Part shown: positions 34,825 through 43,929 of the stretch, one piece after another
How positions within the stretch are numbered: the first letter of the stretch is position 1
Layout of the letters: each line of letters opens with the position of its first letter
Source: UMGS1696 sp964430105
GTDB taxonomy: Bacteria > Bacillota > Clostridia > Oscillospirales > CAG-272
Length of the DNA stretch: 63,259 nt
Direction: 5' to 3'
Assembly: GCA_964430105.1 (NCBI GenBank)
Contig: CAYSEF010000006.1
Coordinates: 1-63,259, forward strand
The notes under the pieces: generated by a model
Told to the model about the DNA's origin: nothing
The model's database searches: none
What the model saw: only the letters and a program-made list of their open reading frames with translations
Translations under genes and position numbers: made by a program

Positions 34825-35157
34825 ATGAACAACAACGACGGACTCTTCGACAAGAAGAACGAGATCGAATCGACCGAAGAGTACGATCCAGAGATATACA
34901 CTCTGACCGATGAAGACGGAAACGAGCTTCACTTTGCACTTCTCGGCACACTTGAGCATGAAGGCGAAGTATACAAGGCACTCATTCCCGTAAACGAAGA
35001 TGGCGAAGAGGAGAGCAACGAATACGTTATTCTCAAGTGCGCTGTTGACGAGGATGGCGAGGATGTTCTCGAAACGATCGAAGATGACGAAGAATTCGAC
35101 CGCATTGCAGATATATTCGACGACGAGTTCTCTGATATATTCTACGACGAGGACTAA
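34825..35157 (+). CDS. DUF1292 family protein
   Basis: 110 aa from the ATG at 34825 (AAAGG upstream). Extremely acidic, with Asp/Glu making up a large share of the chain. The DUF1292 core is visible: IYTLTDEDGNELHFALLGTLEHEGEVYKALIPV, then YVILKCAVDEDGEDVLETIEDDEEFDRIADIFDD. The family is common in Firmicutes as small cytoplasmic proteins with no assigned biochemical role. Strong promoter(s) upstream suggest high expression. The 6S-like RNA follows. Confidence 0.9.
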   Translation: MNNNDGLFDKKNEIESTEEYDPEIYTLTDEDGNELHFALLGTLEHEGEVYKALIPVNEDGEEESNEYVILKCAVDEDGEDVLETIEDDEEFDRIADIFDDEFSDIFYDED

Positions 35158-35200
35158 TTCAGGTTTTTGATTGCCGAATTGAGTGGATTAAAATTTAATA

Positions 35201-35438
35201 AGGCAAATGTCCTGTGGTGTTCGAGATAGATTTGAGTGTAAAAACCCACAAAGAGTAAAAAGGAGCCCGGACTTCTGACGCGGGGTATGCAGACCTCCCT
35301 CCGTTACCGTGAGACGCATTCTGCGCCGCCGTAGCGAATTGGAAGCTGGGAGCACAAACCGTTGGAGAGGGCACCATCCTTGCGAGAGCAGGGTTTCTAT
35401 ACACTCATTTTGAAACGGCACTATGGGGCTATTTTTTT
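35201..35438 (+). ncRNA. ssrS: 6S RNA (predicted from structure)
   Basis: No gene covers this stretch, but it folds end to end. GTCCTGTGGTGTT (35209-35221) pairs with GGCACTATGGGGC (35417-35429) through 13 pairs. After an 11/9-nt bubble, TGAGTGTA (35233-35240) pairs with TACACTCA (35400-35407), continued by AAACCC/GGGTTT. Then comes a larger bubble whose 3' side carries a GC-GAGA-GC mini-hairpin, closed by AAGGA/TCCTT. This rod with a central bubble, and the GTGTTCG/GGCAC end sequences, match 6S RNA, which binds the SigA RNA polymerase as a promoter mimic. A promoter-like TTGATT-16-TAAAAT (35167-35194) precedes it and a T-run follows. Confidence 0.75.
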
Positions 35439-35502
35439 GAAATTAGGCTTAGGCTGAAAATAGATAACAAATTTTGACAAAAACGACAGGAGAACAAACA
35501 TC

Positions 35503-36318
35503 ATGATGGATATCACACCGTATATTGCAAATCCAAATGAAAAGCCACTTGACGTTATAAAGCCGGACGGTGGTTTTGCAGGTATTTTCCGTACTATCAC
35601 TATCGTTGGTGACAGCTTATCAGCAGGTGAGCTTGAAGGTACCAGCGAAGATGGAAAGCGTGAGGTTTACGACTATTTTGAATATTCATGGGGTGAATTC
35701 ATTGCGCGTACTACCGGTGCACAGGTAAATTTGTTTGCACGCGGCGGCATGAGTGCGATGGAATATGTTGACAGATGGGGTGAAGCTAACGGTGCATGGG
35801 ACGAATCCAAGGCTTCACAGGCATACATAATTGCTCTCGGATGCAACGATTTATCCTGGTGCAAGCATGAGCTTGGTTCCGGAGCTGACGTTGATTTGGA
35901 AAATCCCGAAAACAGTGCAAAGACATTTGCCGGCTCAATGGGCAGACTTATTGCGAAATACAAGCAGATCAGCCCTAAGGCGAGAGTTTTCCTTATCACT
36001 ATGCCCAGAGAAGCTGACAAGGAATCTGCAAAGCCTGAAGATTGGGCTAAGTGGGAAGGCCACAGCAGAGTTATGCACGAGCTTGCAGAGCTGTTTGAAT
36101 ACACCTATGTTATCGACCTGTTCAAGTACGGTCCTATCTATGATGATGAATTCAAGAAGAATTTCTATCTTGCAGGACACCTTACAGTAGGCGGATATCT
36201 CATGACTGCACATATGGTAATGTCTTACATGGACTACATCATTCGCAACAATCCCGAAGATTTCCGTCAGTCCGGCTTCATTGGCAAGGGTCACCACCAT
36301 TACGGCTACAAGTGGTAA
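35503..36318 (+). CDS. SGNH/GDSL-type hydrolase
   Basis: 271 aa. SGNH blocks: GDSLSAGE (block I with the nucleophile Ser) near residue 36, FARGGMSAMEY (block II Gly), ALGCND (block III) and the late FYLAGHLTVGGY (block V His). Family members are esterases, lipases or carbohydrate deacetylases; the substrate is unknown. No signal peptide, so it acts in the cytoplasm. AGGAG at 35489-35493 is 9 nt before the first ATG (35503); the next ATG at 35506 is equally possible. It is the last plus-strand gene before a shared terminator. Confidence 0.85.
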   Translation: MMDITPYIANPNEKPLDVIKPDGGFAGIFRTITIVGDSLSAGELEGTSEDGKREVYDYFEYSWGEFIARTTGAQVNLFARGGMSAMEYVDRWGEANGAWDESKASQAYIIALGCNDLSWCKHELGSGADVDLENPENSAKTFAGSMGRLIAKYKQISPKARVFLITMPREADKESAKPEDWAKWEGHSRVMHELAELFEYTYVIDLFKYGPIYDDEFKKNFYLAGHLTVGGYLMTAHMVMSYMDYIIRNNPEDFRQSGFIGKGHHHYGYKW

Positions 36319-36343
36319 TTGACATAATTTGACAGAAAAACAA

Positions 36344-36395
36344 AGGCTGTCGTATTTTGGAAAATTATTTCCTGATACGACAGCCTCTTTTATTT
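36344..36395. terminator. bidirectional nested terminator
   Basis: AGGCTGTCGTAT (36344-36355) with ATACGACAGCCT (36375-36386), 12 perfect pairs, inner GGAAA/TTTCC (36359-36363, 36368-36372), flanked by A-rich and T-rich tracts. Serves the SGNH hydrolase and the converging small gene. Confidence 0.85.
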
Positions 36396-36400
36396 TAAGC

Positions 36401-36709
36401 TTACTTGTGGCTTATTGCAATATCGTTGTTGCCACAGAACTGCTTCAGCTTTTCGAGCTGGATATTGTATTCGTGTGCATCTTCATCGGATTCTGAGTAA
36501 ACTATAGGAGCATCGATACCCATTATGCCCTTTGTGACGATTTCAAAACAGCGTTCCTGCTTTTTGATAATACCGAACAGGACTTTTTTCTCTCGTGTAC
36601 CTACTGAAACCGATTCGATATTGCTCAGCTTTATCTCGTATTTTTTTGTTGTCGTGCCGTACGGGCCTTCGTACTCAATAGTCTTGGATGCGAATAATAG
36701 CTTTGCCAT
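36401..36709 (-). CDS. small protein, PH-domain-like
   Basis: 102 aa. An even beta pattern (LLFASKTIEYEGPYG, KKYEIKLSNIESVSVG, KVLFGIIKKQERCFEIVTKG) followed by an amphipathic helix (DAHEYNIQLEKLKQFC) is the layout of bacterial PH-like domains. No catalytic motif, signal or membrane segment. A strong AGGAGG stands before the ATG. Function unknown; the PH call is inference from the pattern. Confidence 0.6.
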   Translation of the reverse strand: MAKLLFASKTIEYEGPYGTTTKKYEIKLSNIESVSVGTREKKVLFGIIKKQERCFEIVTKGIMGIDAPIVYSESDEDAHEYNIQLEKLKQFCGNNDIAISHK

Positions 36710-36800
36710 GGGGAAACCTCCTGTTTTTATTATATTATAATTTCAAGTGAATTCTTATCCGATAATTCCTATCTGGCGATAGTGAAATAAACGCACAAAT

Positions 36801-37661
36801 TTACTGTATTCTGCTGATTATCGAACGGAATGCGGAGTCATAGTAATCCTCAGCACGGCGTTTGATATCGGAGCAATTTTCCACTGTGCAATAATCGAGG
36901 ATAAACGGCTTTTTGTCAGCGAAACGGATATAACATTCCATAAATTTTTGCCAATCGATATCGCCATCGCCAAGAACGTAGCCGGGAAGTGAATTAAGCT
37001 TGCGGTCTTTTCCAATGAAGTAGCCGATATCGTGCTTCAGATAGCAGAACATTCCTTCTTCATCTGAATTTGCTATGTATTTCGAGGGATTTATAAGTGC
37101 GGAAAGTCTGACGTGTGAATCAGCTTCAAGCTCCTCTATCAAGGTTTTCATTCTGCGAGGTGAAGGGATTATATCGAGTACACATCCCTCAAGCGAAAGC
37201 TGAATATCGGATTTTTCAGCCTCAAGGCACACAGTTTGAAGCATATCTCTGAGTGAGGCGTAATCTGATTCGTATGAGTCGGCATTTATACCACGGTGTC
37301 CGGGAGTAAAGCCACAGTCGCTTGCAATATAGTGTATTCTTGATTCTGCGGCAAATTCGATATATCTCTTGCAATAATCAAGCACAGCAGAGCGTGTGGA
37401 AGGGTCGGGCGAACGAAGATCTGTATAAAGTCCGAGAGATGTTACTTCGATGCCACGGCTTCTGAATTCGTCTGCGGCTTCTTTTACCTTTGCAGATGTA
37501 ATTCCATCGAGTGAGCCTATGCCGTTGTATTTCCAGCCTCCGAGGTCAGCCATTGTGAAAACAAGCTCCACGCAACGGAATCCGTTCATCATGAGTATAT
37601 CCGCAACCTCGCGTACAGTTTTGCCGGCAAAGCATTTCGTTGTGATACCGATATTAAGCAT
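36801..37661 (-). CDS. sugar phosphate isomerase/epimerase (xylose isomerase-like TIM barrel)
   Basis: 286 aa. The chain fits the AP-endonuclease-2/xylose-isomerase TIM barrel: GFRCVELVFTMAD at strand 1, RGIEVTSLGLYTDLRSPD, HYIASDCGFTPGHRG, IQLSLEGCVLDI (catalytic Glu), and GYVLGDGDIDWQKF with a late His/Asp pattern replaced in part. Members isomerise or epimerise sugars, inositols or their phosphates with a divalent metal; the substrate cannot be told. Monocistronic, with its own promoter at 37732-37760. Confidence 0.75.
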   Translation of the reverse strand: MLNIGITTKCFAGKTVREVADILMMNGFRCVELVFTMADLGGWKYNGIGSLDGITSAKVKEAADEFRSRGIEVTSLGLYTDLRSPDPSTRSAVLDYCKRYIEFAAESRIHYIASDCGFTPGHRGINADSYESDYASLRDMLQTVCLEAEKSDIQLSLEGCVLDIIPSPRRMKTLIEELEADSHVRLSALINPSKYIANSDEEGMFCYLKHDIGYFIGKDRKLNSLPGYVLGDGDIDWQKFMECYIRFADKKPFILDYCTVENCSDIKRRAEDYYDSAFRSIISRIQ

Positions 37662-37731
37662 CTTTTATCTCTCTTTCGTGAATCAATTTTATCTAAATCG
37701 GCGATATAACGCATCGATATGTTCTGTTTTT

Positions 37732-37760
37732 ATTATAATATGCCGAAATGAGTTAGTCAA
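37732..37760 (-). promoter_or_regulatory. SigA-type promoter of the isomerase gene
   Basis: Minus strand: TTGACT (37755-37760), 17-bp spacer, TATAAT (37732-37737). Confidence 0.8.
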
Positions 37761-37783
37761 TAGTATTTTGTGAAGTTTAATGA

Positions 37784-38434
37784 TTATTTAATATCACATG
37801 AGTCGAGGGAATACACGACATCCTTTCCCATAAAGCGAAAGCTGACTTTCGATGACCACAGCGACGGGCCCTTTCGCTTGATTCGACTACCGTATTTTCC
37901 ATCTCCTATGAGTGGTGATTTTCTTGAGGCGAATTGCACTCTTATCTGGTGTGTGCGACCTGTTTCAAGCTCTATTTCGGCAGGAGTTACGATATTTCCG
38001 TCAAGCTCAAACGGCTCGTTCAGTTTATAGGTAAGTATAGCTTTTTTTGCGTTCTTTTTTTCGGGTTTAACGATGAATGATTTATCTGCACGACGGTCGA
38101 AGAAGATATAGTCGCACATTTCACCGCTTTTTGGCAGAGCATCATCGGCACTTATCCATGCGATGTAGCTTTTATGAAAGCTTCCGTCTGTTATTTCCTT
38201 TGATAGCAGGGCGGCAGCTTTTTTTGTCAGTGCGTATACCATAATTCCGGCTGTTGTTGCGTCAAGTCGGTGTACAGTATAGACCGATTCAAATTTTATT
38301 CCGTTTTCGATGAGGTATTTTTCGATAGCTTCCGGTGCATTTTCGCGTGAAGCACCGTTTGTTGGCTTTTCGGACAGCATACCGTATGATTTATTTATGA
38401 CTATGTAATCATCTGTTAGATGTATGACTTGCAT
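37784..38434 (-). CDS. RluA-family pseudouridine synthase
   Basis: 216 aa, a short single-domain member without an S4 domain. The catalytic loop is VHRLDATTAGIMVYALT with Asp58; also DDYIVINKSYGML at the N terminus and ELETGRTHQIRVQFA with GDGKYG near the C terminus. It converts uridine to pseudouridine in rRNA or tRNA; the exact target cannot be read from the sequence. Its N terminus lacks the longer RluD-type region. Monocistronic with its own promoter. Confidence 0.88.
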   Translation of the reverse strand: MQVIHLTDDYIVINKSYGMLSEKPTNGASRENAPEAIEKYLIENGIKFESVYTVHRLDATTAGIMVYALTKKAAALLSKEITDGSFHKSYIAWISADDALPKSGEMCDYIFFDRRADKSFIVKPEKKNAKKAILTYKLNEPFELDGNIVTPAEIELETGRTHQIRVQFASRKSPLIGDGKYGSRIKRKGPSLWSSKVSFRFMGKDVVYSLDSCDIK

Positions 38435-38461
38435 TTGAGCTTCTCCGTATTTTTTTATTAT

Positions 38462-38490
38462 ATTTTAGCATATTACAGCGTAAATTTCAA
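38462..38490 (-). promoter_or_regulatory. SigA-type promoter of the RluA-family gene
   Basis: Minus strand: TTGAAA (38485-38490), 17-bp spacer, TAAAAT (38462-38467). Confidence 0.7.
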
Positions 38491-38568
38491 ATATGCAATG
38501 GCTTTGTGGCGTTGTCAATTCAACTAAAACGCAGGTATAATATTTGTGCAAATTCATCATCATTTCAC

Positions 38569-38597
38569 TTGACGAAGGTGGGCAGTTATCGTATAAT
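38569..38597 (+). promoter_or_regulatory. SigA-type promoter of the anion permease gene
   Basis: TTGACG (38569-38574), 17-bp spacer, TATAAT (38592-38597), about 40 bp before the start codon. Confidence 0.8.
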
Positions 38598-38636
38598 ATC
38601 CTCGTTCTAATTTTTTGAAAAATGTGCGGAGGATTT

Positions 38637-39824
38637 ATGAATAAGACCGAACGCTCGGTACGCAGACCTTTGAGTTGGCATGAAGGCTTTTTGTCAGACA
38701 TACTGCACAGTGTTTTATTGTTTATCCGTAAAAATACTGTACTCAGCATTGCGGCAATTTTGGCTGTTGCTACTTCCTTTATCGTTCCACCTGACAGTGA
38801 ATATATCGGTTACTTCGATTTCAGAACGCTGACCTGCCTTTTCTGCACACTTGCTGTTATATGTGCGCTTGGAAAGATACGCTTCTTCTATGTCTGTGCC
38901 GAAAGAATCATTGTTACAATGAAAAATCTCCGCCTTGCGACTATTGCACTTGTCTATATCACGTTTATCGGCTCGATGCTTATAGCGAACGATATGGCAC
39001 TTATAACCTTTCTTCCGCTTGGATATCTTGTTTTGAGCTGTACGGGAAACGAAAAGCATATGGCGTATGTATTCATCCTGCAAAACATTGCAGCGAATCT
39101 CGGAGGTATGCTGACACCGTTTGGAAATCCGCAGAATTTGTATCTTTATTCAGCATTTTCTATACCTGCCGGAGAATTTGTTACTACCATGCTTGCGCCG
39201 TTTCTCCTTGCTGTTACGCTTATCACGATTTGCTGTTTCGCAGTTCCGACTACTCCTGTCGCTTATTCCGGTGAAAAAACAAAGCTTCCACCACTCAGAC
39301 TTGCACTTTACCTTGCGTTATTTGCAGTATCTATACTTGTAGTATTCAGAGGTATTCCGTATTGGCTTGGGCTTGTTATCATAATTCCTGCGCTTCTTCT
39401 GCTTGACAGAGATGCTCTTGGAAGGGTCGATTACGGACTTCTTTTGACATTTGTATGCTTCTTCATTTTCTCCGGAAATATGGCGCGTATACCTGCTATA
39501 TCATCTCTTATGTCTTTGCTTGTAGGTCATTCACCAAAGCTGACATTGTTCTCGTCCGCTATGTCGTGTCAGGTCATTTCAAATGTTCCATCTGCGATAT
39601 TGCTGTCGAAGTTTACCGAAAATTGGAAGGCATTGCTTTACGGTGTAAATATCGGGGGATGTGGTACTCTTATATCATCACTTGCCAGCCTTATAACCTT
39701 CCGTACATTCATGAGCCACAACAAAGGCGTGGATGGCGCTGCGAGCAGATATGTTAAGCTGTTCTCTGTGATAAATTTTGCATTTCTTGCGATACTTCTC
39801 GGATTGTGTATGCTTCTCGTGTAA
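38637..39824 (+). CDS. anion permease of the ion-transporter (ArsB/SLC13/CitT-like) superfamily
   Basis: 395 aa from the ATG at 38637, preceded by CGGAGGA; a frame from 38622 is open but lacks its own site. About ten membrane helices. The paired re-entrant motifs of this superfamily are seen: NDMALITFLPLGY with NLGGMLTPFGNPQNLYLY in the first half, and QVISNVPSAILLSKF with NIGGCGTLISSLAS in the second. Substrates in the superfamily include arsenite, citrate, sulfate and Na+/H+; no arsenic genes lie nearby, so a carboxylate or inorganic anion is likelier. Monocistronic between its promoter and a strong terminator. Confidence 0.82.
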   Translation: MNKTERSVRRPLSWHEGFLSDILHSVLLFIRKNTVLSIAAILAVATSFIVPPDSEYIGYFDFRTLTCLFCTLAVICALGKIRFFYVCAERIIVTMKNLRLATIALVYITFIGSMLIANDMALITFLPLGYLVLSCTGNEKHMAYVFILQNIAANLGGMLTPFGNPQNLYLYSAFSIPAGEFVTTMLAPFLLAVTLITICCFAVPTTPVAYSGEKTKLPPLRLALYLALFAVSILVVFRGIPYWLGLVIIIPALLLLDRDALGRVDYGLLLTFVCFFIFSGNMARIPAISSLMSLLVGHSPKLTLFSSAMSCQVISNVPSAILLSKFTENWKALLYGVNIGGCGTLISSLASLITFRTFMSHNKGVDGAASRYVKLFSVINFAFLAILLGLCMLLV

Positions 39825-39837
39825 ACTTAATATAAAA

Positions 39838-39890
39838 AAAGGACTGCTGACAGTTAGAAAATTTCTTCTCTGCTGTTAGCAGTCCTTTGT
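39838..39890. terminator. bidirectional nested terminator
   Basis: GGACTGCTGACAG (39841-39853) with CTGTTAGCAGTCC (39873-39885), 13 pairs including one G-T, inner AGAAA/TTTCT, A-run upstream, T-rich downstream. Shared by the permease gene and potD. Confidence 0.85.
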
Positions 39891-39934
39891 TATACAATTT
39901 TAATAAGCTTATGCAGTTTATGATTTACTATGCA

Positions 39935-40990
39935 TTATTCGCAAGCTTCACGGAATGCTGTAAATGCTGCGAGGTGAGCTTCATCTGCTTCGGGCGTGAT
40001 GTTGCCGATCATTTCCATATCATCTGCAGAGAAGTCTGACGGGAGAGTAAGGAATGAACGGTAATCTTCGTTGATGTAAGCATCAGCTGCGCTGTTTGTG
40101 CAGTAGTAGCCAAGGTGTTCAAAGCACTTTGCGCTTGTTTCGGGGTTAAGAATATATTCGATGAACTCGTGAGCTGCATCAGAATCCGGTGCCTGAGAGG
40201 GGATGAACATACCCATGATACCAAAGCCGATACCTTCGGAGGGGAATACTACTTCAAGCTCGGGATTTGTCATTTTTGCGAGAGTTACCTGAGAGGTGTA
40301 CATGATAGCAGCATCGATTTCACCTGAAATGAGGTCGTCCTGGATGTTGTCATCCTTGATAAGGCGAATGTTCGGTGCAAGCTCCTTAAGCTTTTCGCCG
40401 GCTTCTTTAATCTTTGCAGTATCTGTGATGTTGTAGCTTTCACCCATAGTCTTGAGAGCCATACCGTTGATAACACGATAGTTTGAGATTATGCCAAGCT
40501 TGTTTTCAAGTGAGCTGTCCCAAAGATCGCCGTAGCCCTTGATGTCGATATCAATATTAGCTGGGTTATAAACTATAGTCTGAACGCCTGCACCAAAGGG
40601 GATGGTGTATTCGTCTGTTGGATCGTAGAACTGTCCCTTGTAGAGAGGATTTACATTGTCGGCAGAGGGGATTTTAGATTTGTCGAGCTTCTGTACAAGT
40701 CCTTCTGCTATTGCAACTTCGATAATGTAGTCGTCAGCGATTACCAGGTCGTAATCTCCACCTTCCGCTGCCTGAAGCTTTGCAAGCATTGTTTCATCAT
40801 AGTCGAAGTTGACATAGTTGATCTTGATGCCTGTTTCATCTTCAAAGCCTTCGAGAACCTCGTCAGGGAACATTCCTGCCCATGTATAAAGGTTCAGTGT
40901 GCGATCACTCTCGCTATCGGAGCAAGATGTGAGCGCAAACGGTGTCACAAGCATAGAAAGCGCTGCGAGAATAGAGATGACTTTTTTCAT
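39935..40990 (-). CDS. potD: spermidine/putrescine ABC transporter, substrate-binding lipoprotein
   Basis: 351 aa from the ATG at 40990; the five codons before it contain the ribosome binding site GGAGG. Signal peptide with lipobox LTSC. LNLYTWAGMFPDEVLEGFEDETGIKINYV is the classic PotD opening; DYDLVIADDYIIEVAI, YTIPFGAGVQTIVYN and LIKDDNIQDDLISGEIDAAIMYTSQ follow. It captures polyamines outside the cell for PotBC. Last gene of potABCD, 76 bp after potC. Confidence 0.93.
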   Translation of the reverse strand: MKKVISILAALSMLVTPFALTSCSDSESDRTLNLYTWAGMFPDEVLEGFEDETGIKINYVNFDYDETMLAKLQAAEGGDYDLVIADDYIIEVAIAEGLVQKLDKSKIPSADNVNPLYKGQFYDPTDEYTIPFGAGVQTIVYNPANIDIDIKGYGDLWDSSLENKLGIISNYRVINGMALKTMGESYNITDTAKIKEAGEKLKELAPNIRLIKDDNIQDDLISGEIDAAIMYTSQVTLAKMTNPELEVVFPSEGIGFGIMGMFIPSQAPDSDAAHEFIEYILNPETSAKCFEHLGYYCTNSAADAYINEDYRSFLTLPSDFSADDMEMIGNITPEADEAHLAAFTAFREACE

Positions 40991-41066
40991 TGTGGTTTCC
41001 TCCATAATTTTTATATAGCTTTGTAAAATTGAGGGTCTGTTTGATTGATACAGTTGCTTATGCCGG

Positions 41067-41846
41067 TTAATGCTTCTTTGTTTTTTTGATGAGTGCAGCT
41101 GATATGTAGCATATTAAGGTTACAGCCAGCATAAGGGTACACATAGCATTGACCTTTGGCGTTACGCCTGTTTTAAGCTGTGTGTATATCTTTATCGGCA
41201 GAGTATTTACCGAAACGCCTGTACATAATACAGAGATTATAACGTCATCAAAGCTCATTGCGAACGACAGGAACATACCCGAAAGGATAGCCGGAGCAAT
41301 AAGCGGGAGAGTTACCGTGAAAAATGCTACCCAGCCGGATGCACCGAGGTCACGGGCTGCTTCTATCGACGAGGTATCAAGAACTTCCAGGCGTGCGCTG
41401 ACCTGCGTATAAATATATGGTACGCAGAATGCAGTGTGGCTGATTATCAAAGTGAGCATACCGAACTTCATACCAAGCATAGAGAAAAATGCGAGGAAAA
41501 TCATACCGAGAACGATTTCCGGAATGATAAGCGGAAGAAGCGCAGACTGACGGATAAGATTTTTTCCGGGGAGCTTTGCGTTTTTGATTCCGAGAGCGGC
41601 TGAGGTTGCGAGTATTGCGGCAAGGACAGATGAAGTAAGTGCGAGGATAACAGAATTCAGAAGTGCCTCAAACATAGCCTTGTCACGGAACAGCTCTTTA
41701 TACCATTTCAGCGAGAATCCGCCCCATGTTGACGATAATTTGCTTTCGTTAAACGAATATATCACAACAATAATGATTGGCAGGTACGTCAGAACTGTCA
41801 TAAAAATTGGGTATGCGATACGAAAGAAGGTTGTCTTTTTTGTCAT
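41067..41846 (-). CDS. potC: spermidine/putrescine ABC transporter permease
   Basis: 259 aa with about six membrane helices; NESKLSSTWGGFSLKWYKELF after the first helix and the coupling loop SIEAARDLGASGWVAFFTVTLPLIAPAI are PotC-typical. Forms the polyamine channel with PotB. 52 bp downstream of potB. Confidence 0.93.
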   Translation of the reverse strand: MTKKTTFFRIAYPIFMTVLTYLPIIIVVIYSFNESKLSSTWGGFSLKWYKELFRDKAMFEALLNSVILALTSSVLAAILATSAALGIKNAKLPGKNLIRQSALLPLIIPEIVLGMIFLAFFSMLGMKFGMLTLIISHTAFCVPYIYTQVSARLEVLDTSSIEAARDLGASGWVAFFTVTLPLIAPAILSGMFLSFAMSFDDVIISVLCTGVSVNTLPIKIYTQLKTGVTPKVNAMCTLMLAVTLICYISAALIKKTKKH

Positions 41847-41898
41847 AGTATGTACCGATCACTTATAATTATGAGAATGCGTATTTACACCGGTGGGT

Positions 41899-42735
41899 TT
41901 ATTTCTGCCATTTCGACTTTTTCATCAGAACACCGCATACAAGTCCTGTAAGGAGCATCAGTATTGCTGATAAAGCGGCGGCACCGGGCTGATTATGTGC
42001 TTTCATAAGGAGTTCTTCTATAAGCGAGCCGACAAGCACGACTTTGTTGCCACCGAGTATTTGTGCAATGAAGAAAAGTCCCATTGACGGTATAAAGGTG
42101 AGAATTATCCCTGTTTTAAGTCCGGGCAGAGTCAGGGGAAGTATTACGGATAAAAATGCACGAACCTTTCCTGCGCCGAGGTCACGGGAGGCTTCAACAA
42201 GTGACATATCCAGCTTTTCAGCTACTTGATAGACAGAGGTAAACATAAACGGCAGAAGAACGTATATCATGCCGACTACTACAGCGGGGTATGTGTACAG
42301 CAGTTTAAGCGGTTCTTCGGTGATTTTCAGTGCCATAAGCAGTTTGTCGAGAAGACCGTTTGAACGGAAAATGATTATCCAGCCGTAAAGACGAAGAAGT
42401 GAATTTACCCAGTACGGTATCATTTGCGTTGTAACGAAAAATTGTGCGTATTTTGGTGGAAGGAGAGCAGTGCAAAGACCGAAGGGGTAGCCGATCAGGA
42501 CGACAGCAATTGTCGAGATCAAGGCAAGCTTAAGTGATGTTACGAATGTATTCAGATATGTACCCGAAAAAACTGCTACGTAATTTTCAAGTGTGAATCC
42601 CGTACCATAGCCCCAACCATCACGAGGTGAGAACGACAGCACGAGCATAAGTATCAGCGGACCGATCACGAATATTAGTGTGAACAAATATAAAGGCAGA
42701 AATGCGAGGGTCGCGCCTTTAGTTTTTCTGATCAT
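41899..42735 (-). CDS. potB: spermidine/putrescine ABC transporter permease
   Basis: 278 aa with about six membrane helices; the first helix is followed by LSFSPRDGWGYGTGFTLENY. The coupling loop SLVEASRDLGAGKVRAFLSVILPLTLPGL and the segment MIPYWVNSLLRLYGWIIIF are PotB-like. 37 bp downstream of potA on the same strand. Confidence 0.93.
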   Translation of the reverse strand: MIRKTKGATLAFLPLYLFTLIFVIGPLILMLVLSFSPRDGWGYGTGFTLENYVAVFSGTYLNTFVTSLKLALISTIAVVLIGYPFGLCTALLPPKYAQFFVTTQMIPYWVNSLLRLYGWIIIFRSNGLLDKLLMALKITEEPLKLLYTYPAVVVGMIYVLLPFMFTSVYQVAEKLDMSLVEASRDLGAGKVRAFLSVILPLTLPGLKTGIILTFIPSMGLFFIAQILGGNKVVLVGSLIEELLMKAHNQPGAAALSAILMLLTGLVCGVLMKKSKWQK

Positions 42736-42772
42736 AATATTAAACCTGATTTATAATTTGATTTTAGAAGGC

Positions 42773-43855
42773 TCATTCTTCAACCACGATACCTGCGAGG
42801 TTGGGAATATCGAGTCCGACCTTTTGTCCAAGCTCAATGGATCTGTCAAGACCGTAGCGCATTGCAGTGATTTTTGTTCCGTTTGCCTCAGCAGTGATAC
42901 GCATAACACCACCTGCGAAATTTAATGCTGTCACTGTTGCAGGGATGGAGCTTTCTGCCAATTCTGTGGAAACGCCGATTTTTTCACCGCGAATTGCCAC
43001 ATTAACGAGGTCACCGGAGGTGTGATTTACGTTGTTGTTACGCAAAATCAGTGAATTTTCACCGAATTTCACCTTACATGAGTCCTTATCACCACTGTCG
43101 TATGTACATGGCAGGATATTTGCTTCACCTATGAAACGTGCAACATAGACGTTTTTCGGAGAATCGTAAATTTCAGAAGGCGAACCTATCTGTAAAAATC
43201 CACCACCCTGCATTACTGCGATGCGATCGGACATATTCAGAGCTTCTTCCTGGTCGTGGGTGATATAGATGAAGGTTATACCGAGAGCTTCCTGTAGCTT
43301 TTTCAGTTCTCCCTGCATGGCACGACGAAGATTTAAGTCAAGTGCACCGAGAGGTTCATCGAGCAGGAGTATTTTCGGTTGAGCAATAACAGATCTGGCG
43401 ATTGCGATACGCTGTTTTTGACCACCCGACATTTCTGACGGATAACGCTTTTCGTAGCCATCCATTTGCACAAGTGCAAGAGCATCTGTAACACGCTTTT
43501 TGATTTCATTCTTAGGTACTCGTGCTATTCTCAGAGGATACGCAATATTGTCATAGACATTCATATGAGGAAAGAGAGCGTAGCTTTGAAAAACGGTGTT
43601 GACTGCACGATGATTTGGTTCTGCATTGGTAACATCCTTGCCGTCGAGGATGATTTTACCGCCACCGACATCTTCAAGACCGCAGATCATACGAAGGAGA
43701 GTGGTTTTACCACATCCGGATGAGCCGAGGATAGTAAGAAATTCACCGGCGGCAACATCAAAGGAAAGATCACGAATGACTTCCGTTTGACCGAAGGATT
43801 TTGATATATTTTCTATTTTTAAAATAGGAGGATTTGAAGGAAAATTGTTTGACAT
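42773..43855 (-). CDS. potA: spermidine/putrescine ABC transporter ATP-binding protein
   Basis: 360 aa. Walker A GSSGCGKTT, Q-loop TVFQSYALFPHMNVYDNIAYPLR, signature MSGGQKQR, Walker B ILLLDEPLGALDLNLR and THDQEEALNMSDRI, then a C-terminal TOBE-type domain (VAIRGEKIGVS..). It drives polyamine import. First gene of potABCD, with the operon promoter at 43901-43929. Confidence 0.95.
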   Translation of the reverse strand: MSNNFPSNPPILKIENISKSFGQTEVIRDLSFDVAAGEFLTILGSSGCGKTTLLRMICGLEDVGGGKIILDGKDVTNAEPNHRAVNTVFQSYALFPHMNVYDNIAYPLRIARVPKNEIKKRVTDALALVQMDGYEKRYPSEMSGGQKQRIAIARSVIAQPKILLLDEPLGALDLNLRRAMQGELKKLQEALGITFIYITHDQEEALNMSDRIAVMQGGGFLQIGSPSEIYDSPKNVYVARFIGEANILPCTYDSGDKDSCKVKFGENSLILRNNNVNHTSGDLVNVAIRGEKIGVSTELAESSIPATVTALNFAGGVMRITAEANGTKITAMRYGLDRSIELGQKVGLDIPNLAGIVVEE

Positions 43856-43900
43856 GATACCTCCGACTGCTGAAATTAGAGTTATTATTATTCAATATAT

Positions 43901-43929
43901 ATAATAGCACATTATGCTCGGTATGTCAA
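43901..43929 (-). promoter_or_regulatory. SigA-type promoter of potABCD
   Basis: Minus strand: TTGACA (43924-43929), 17-bp spacer, TATTAT (43901-43906), about 45 bp before potA. Confidence 0.8.

Noticed and set aside
35201..35438. SRP RNA, tmRNA or a riboswitch as explanation of the structured RNA
   Set aside because: No SRP GGAA-loop core, no tag frame, and none of the conserved aptamer strings I know; the rod with central bubble fits 6S better.
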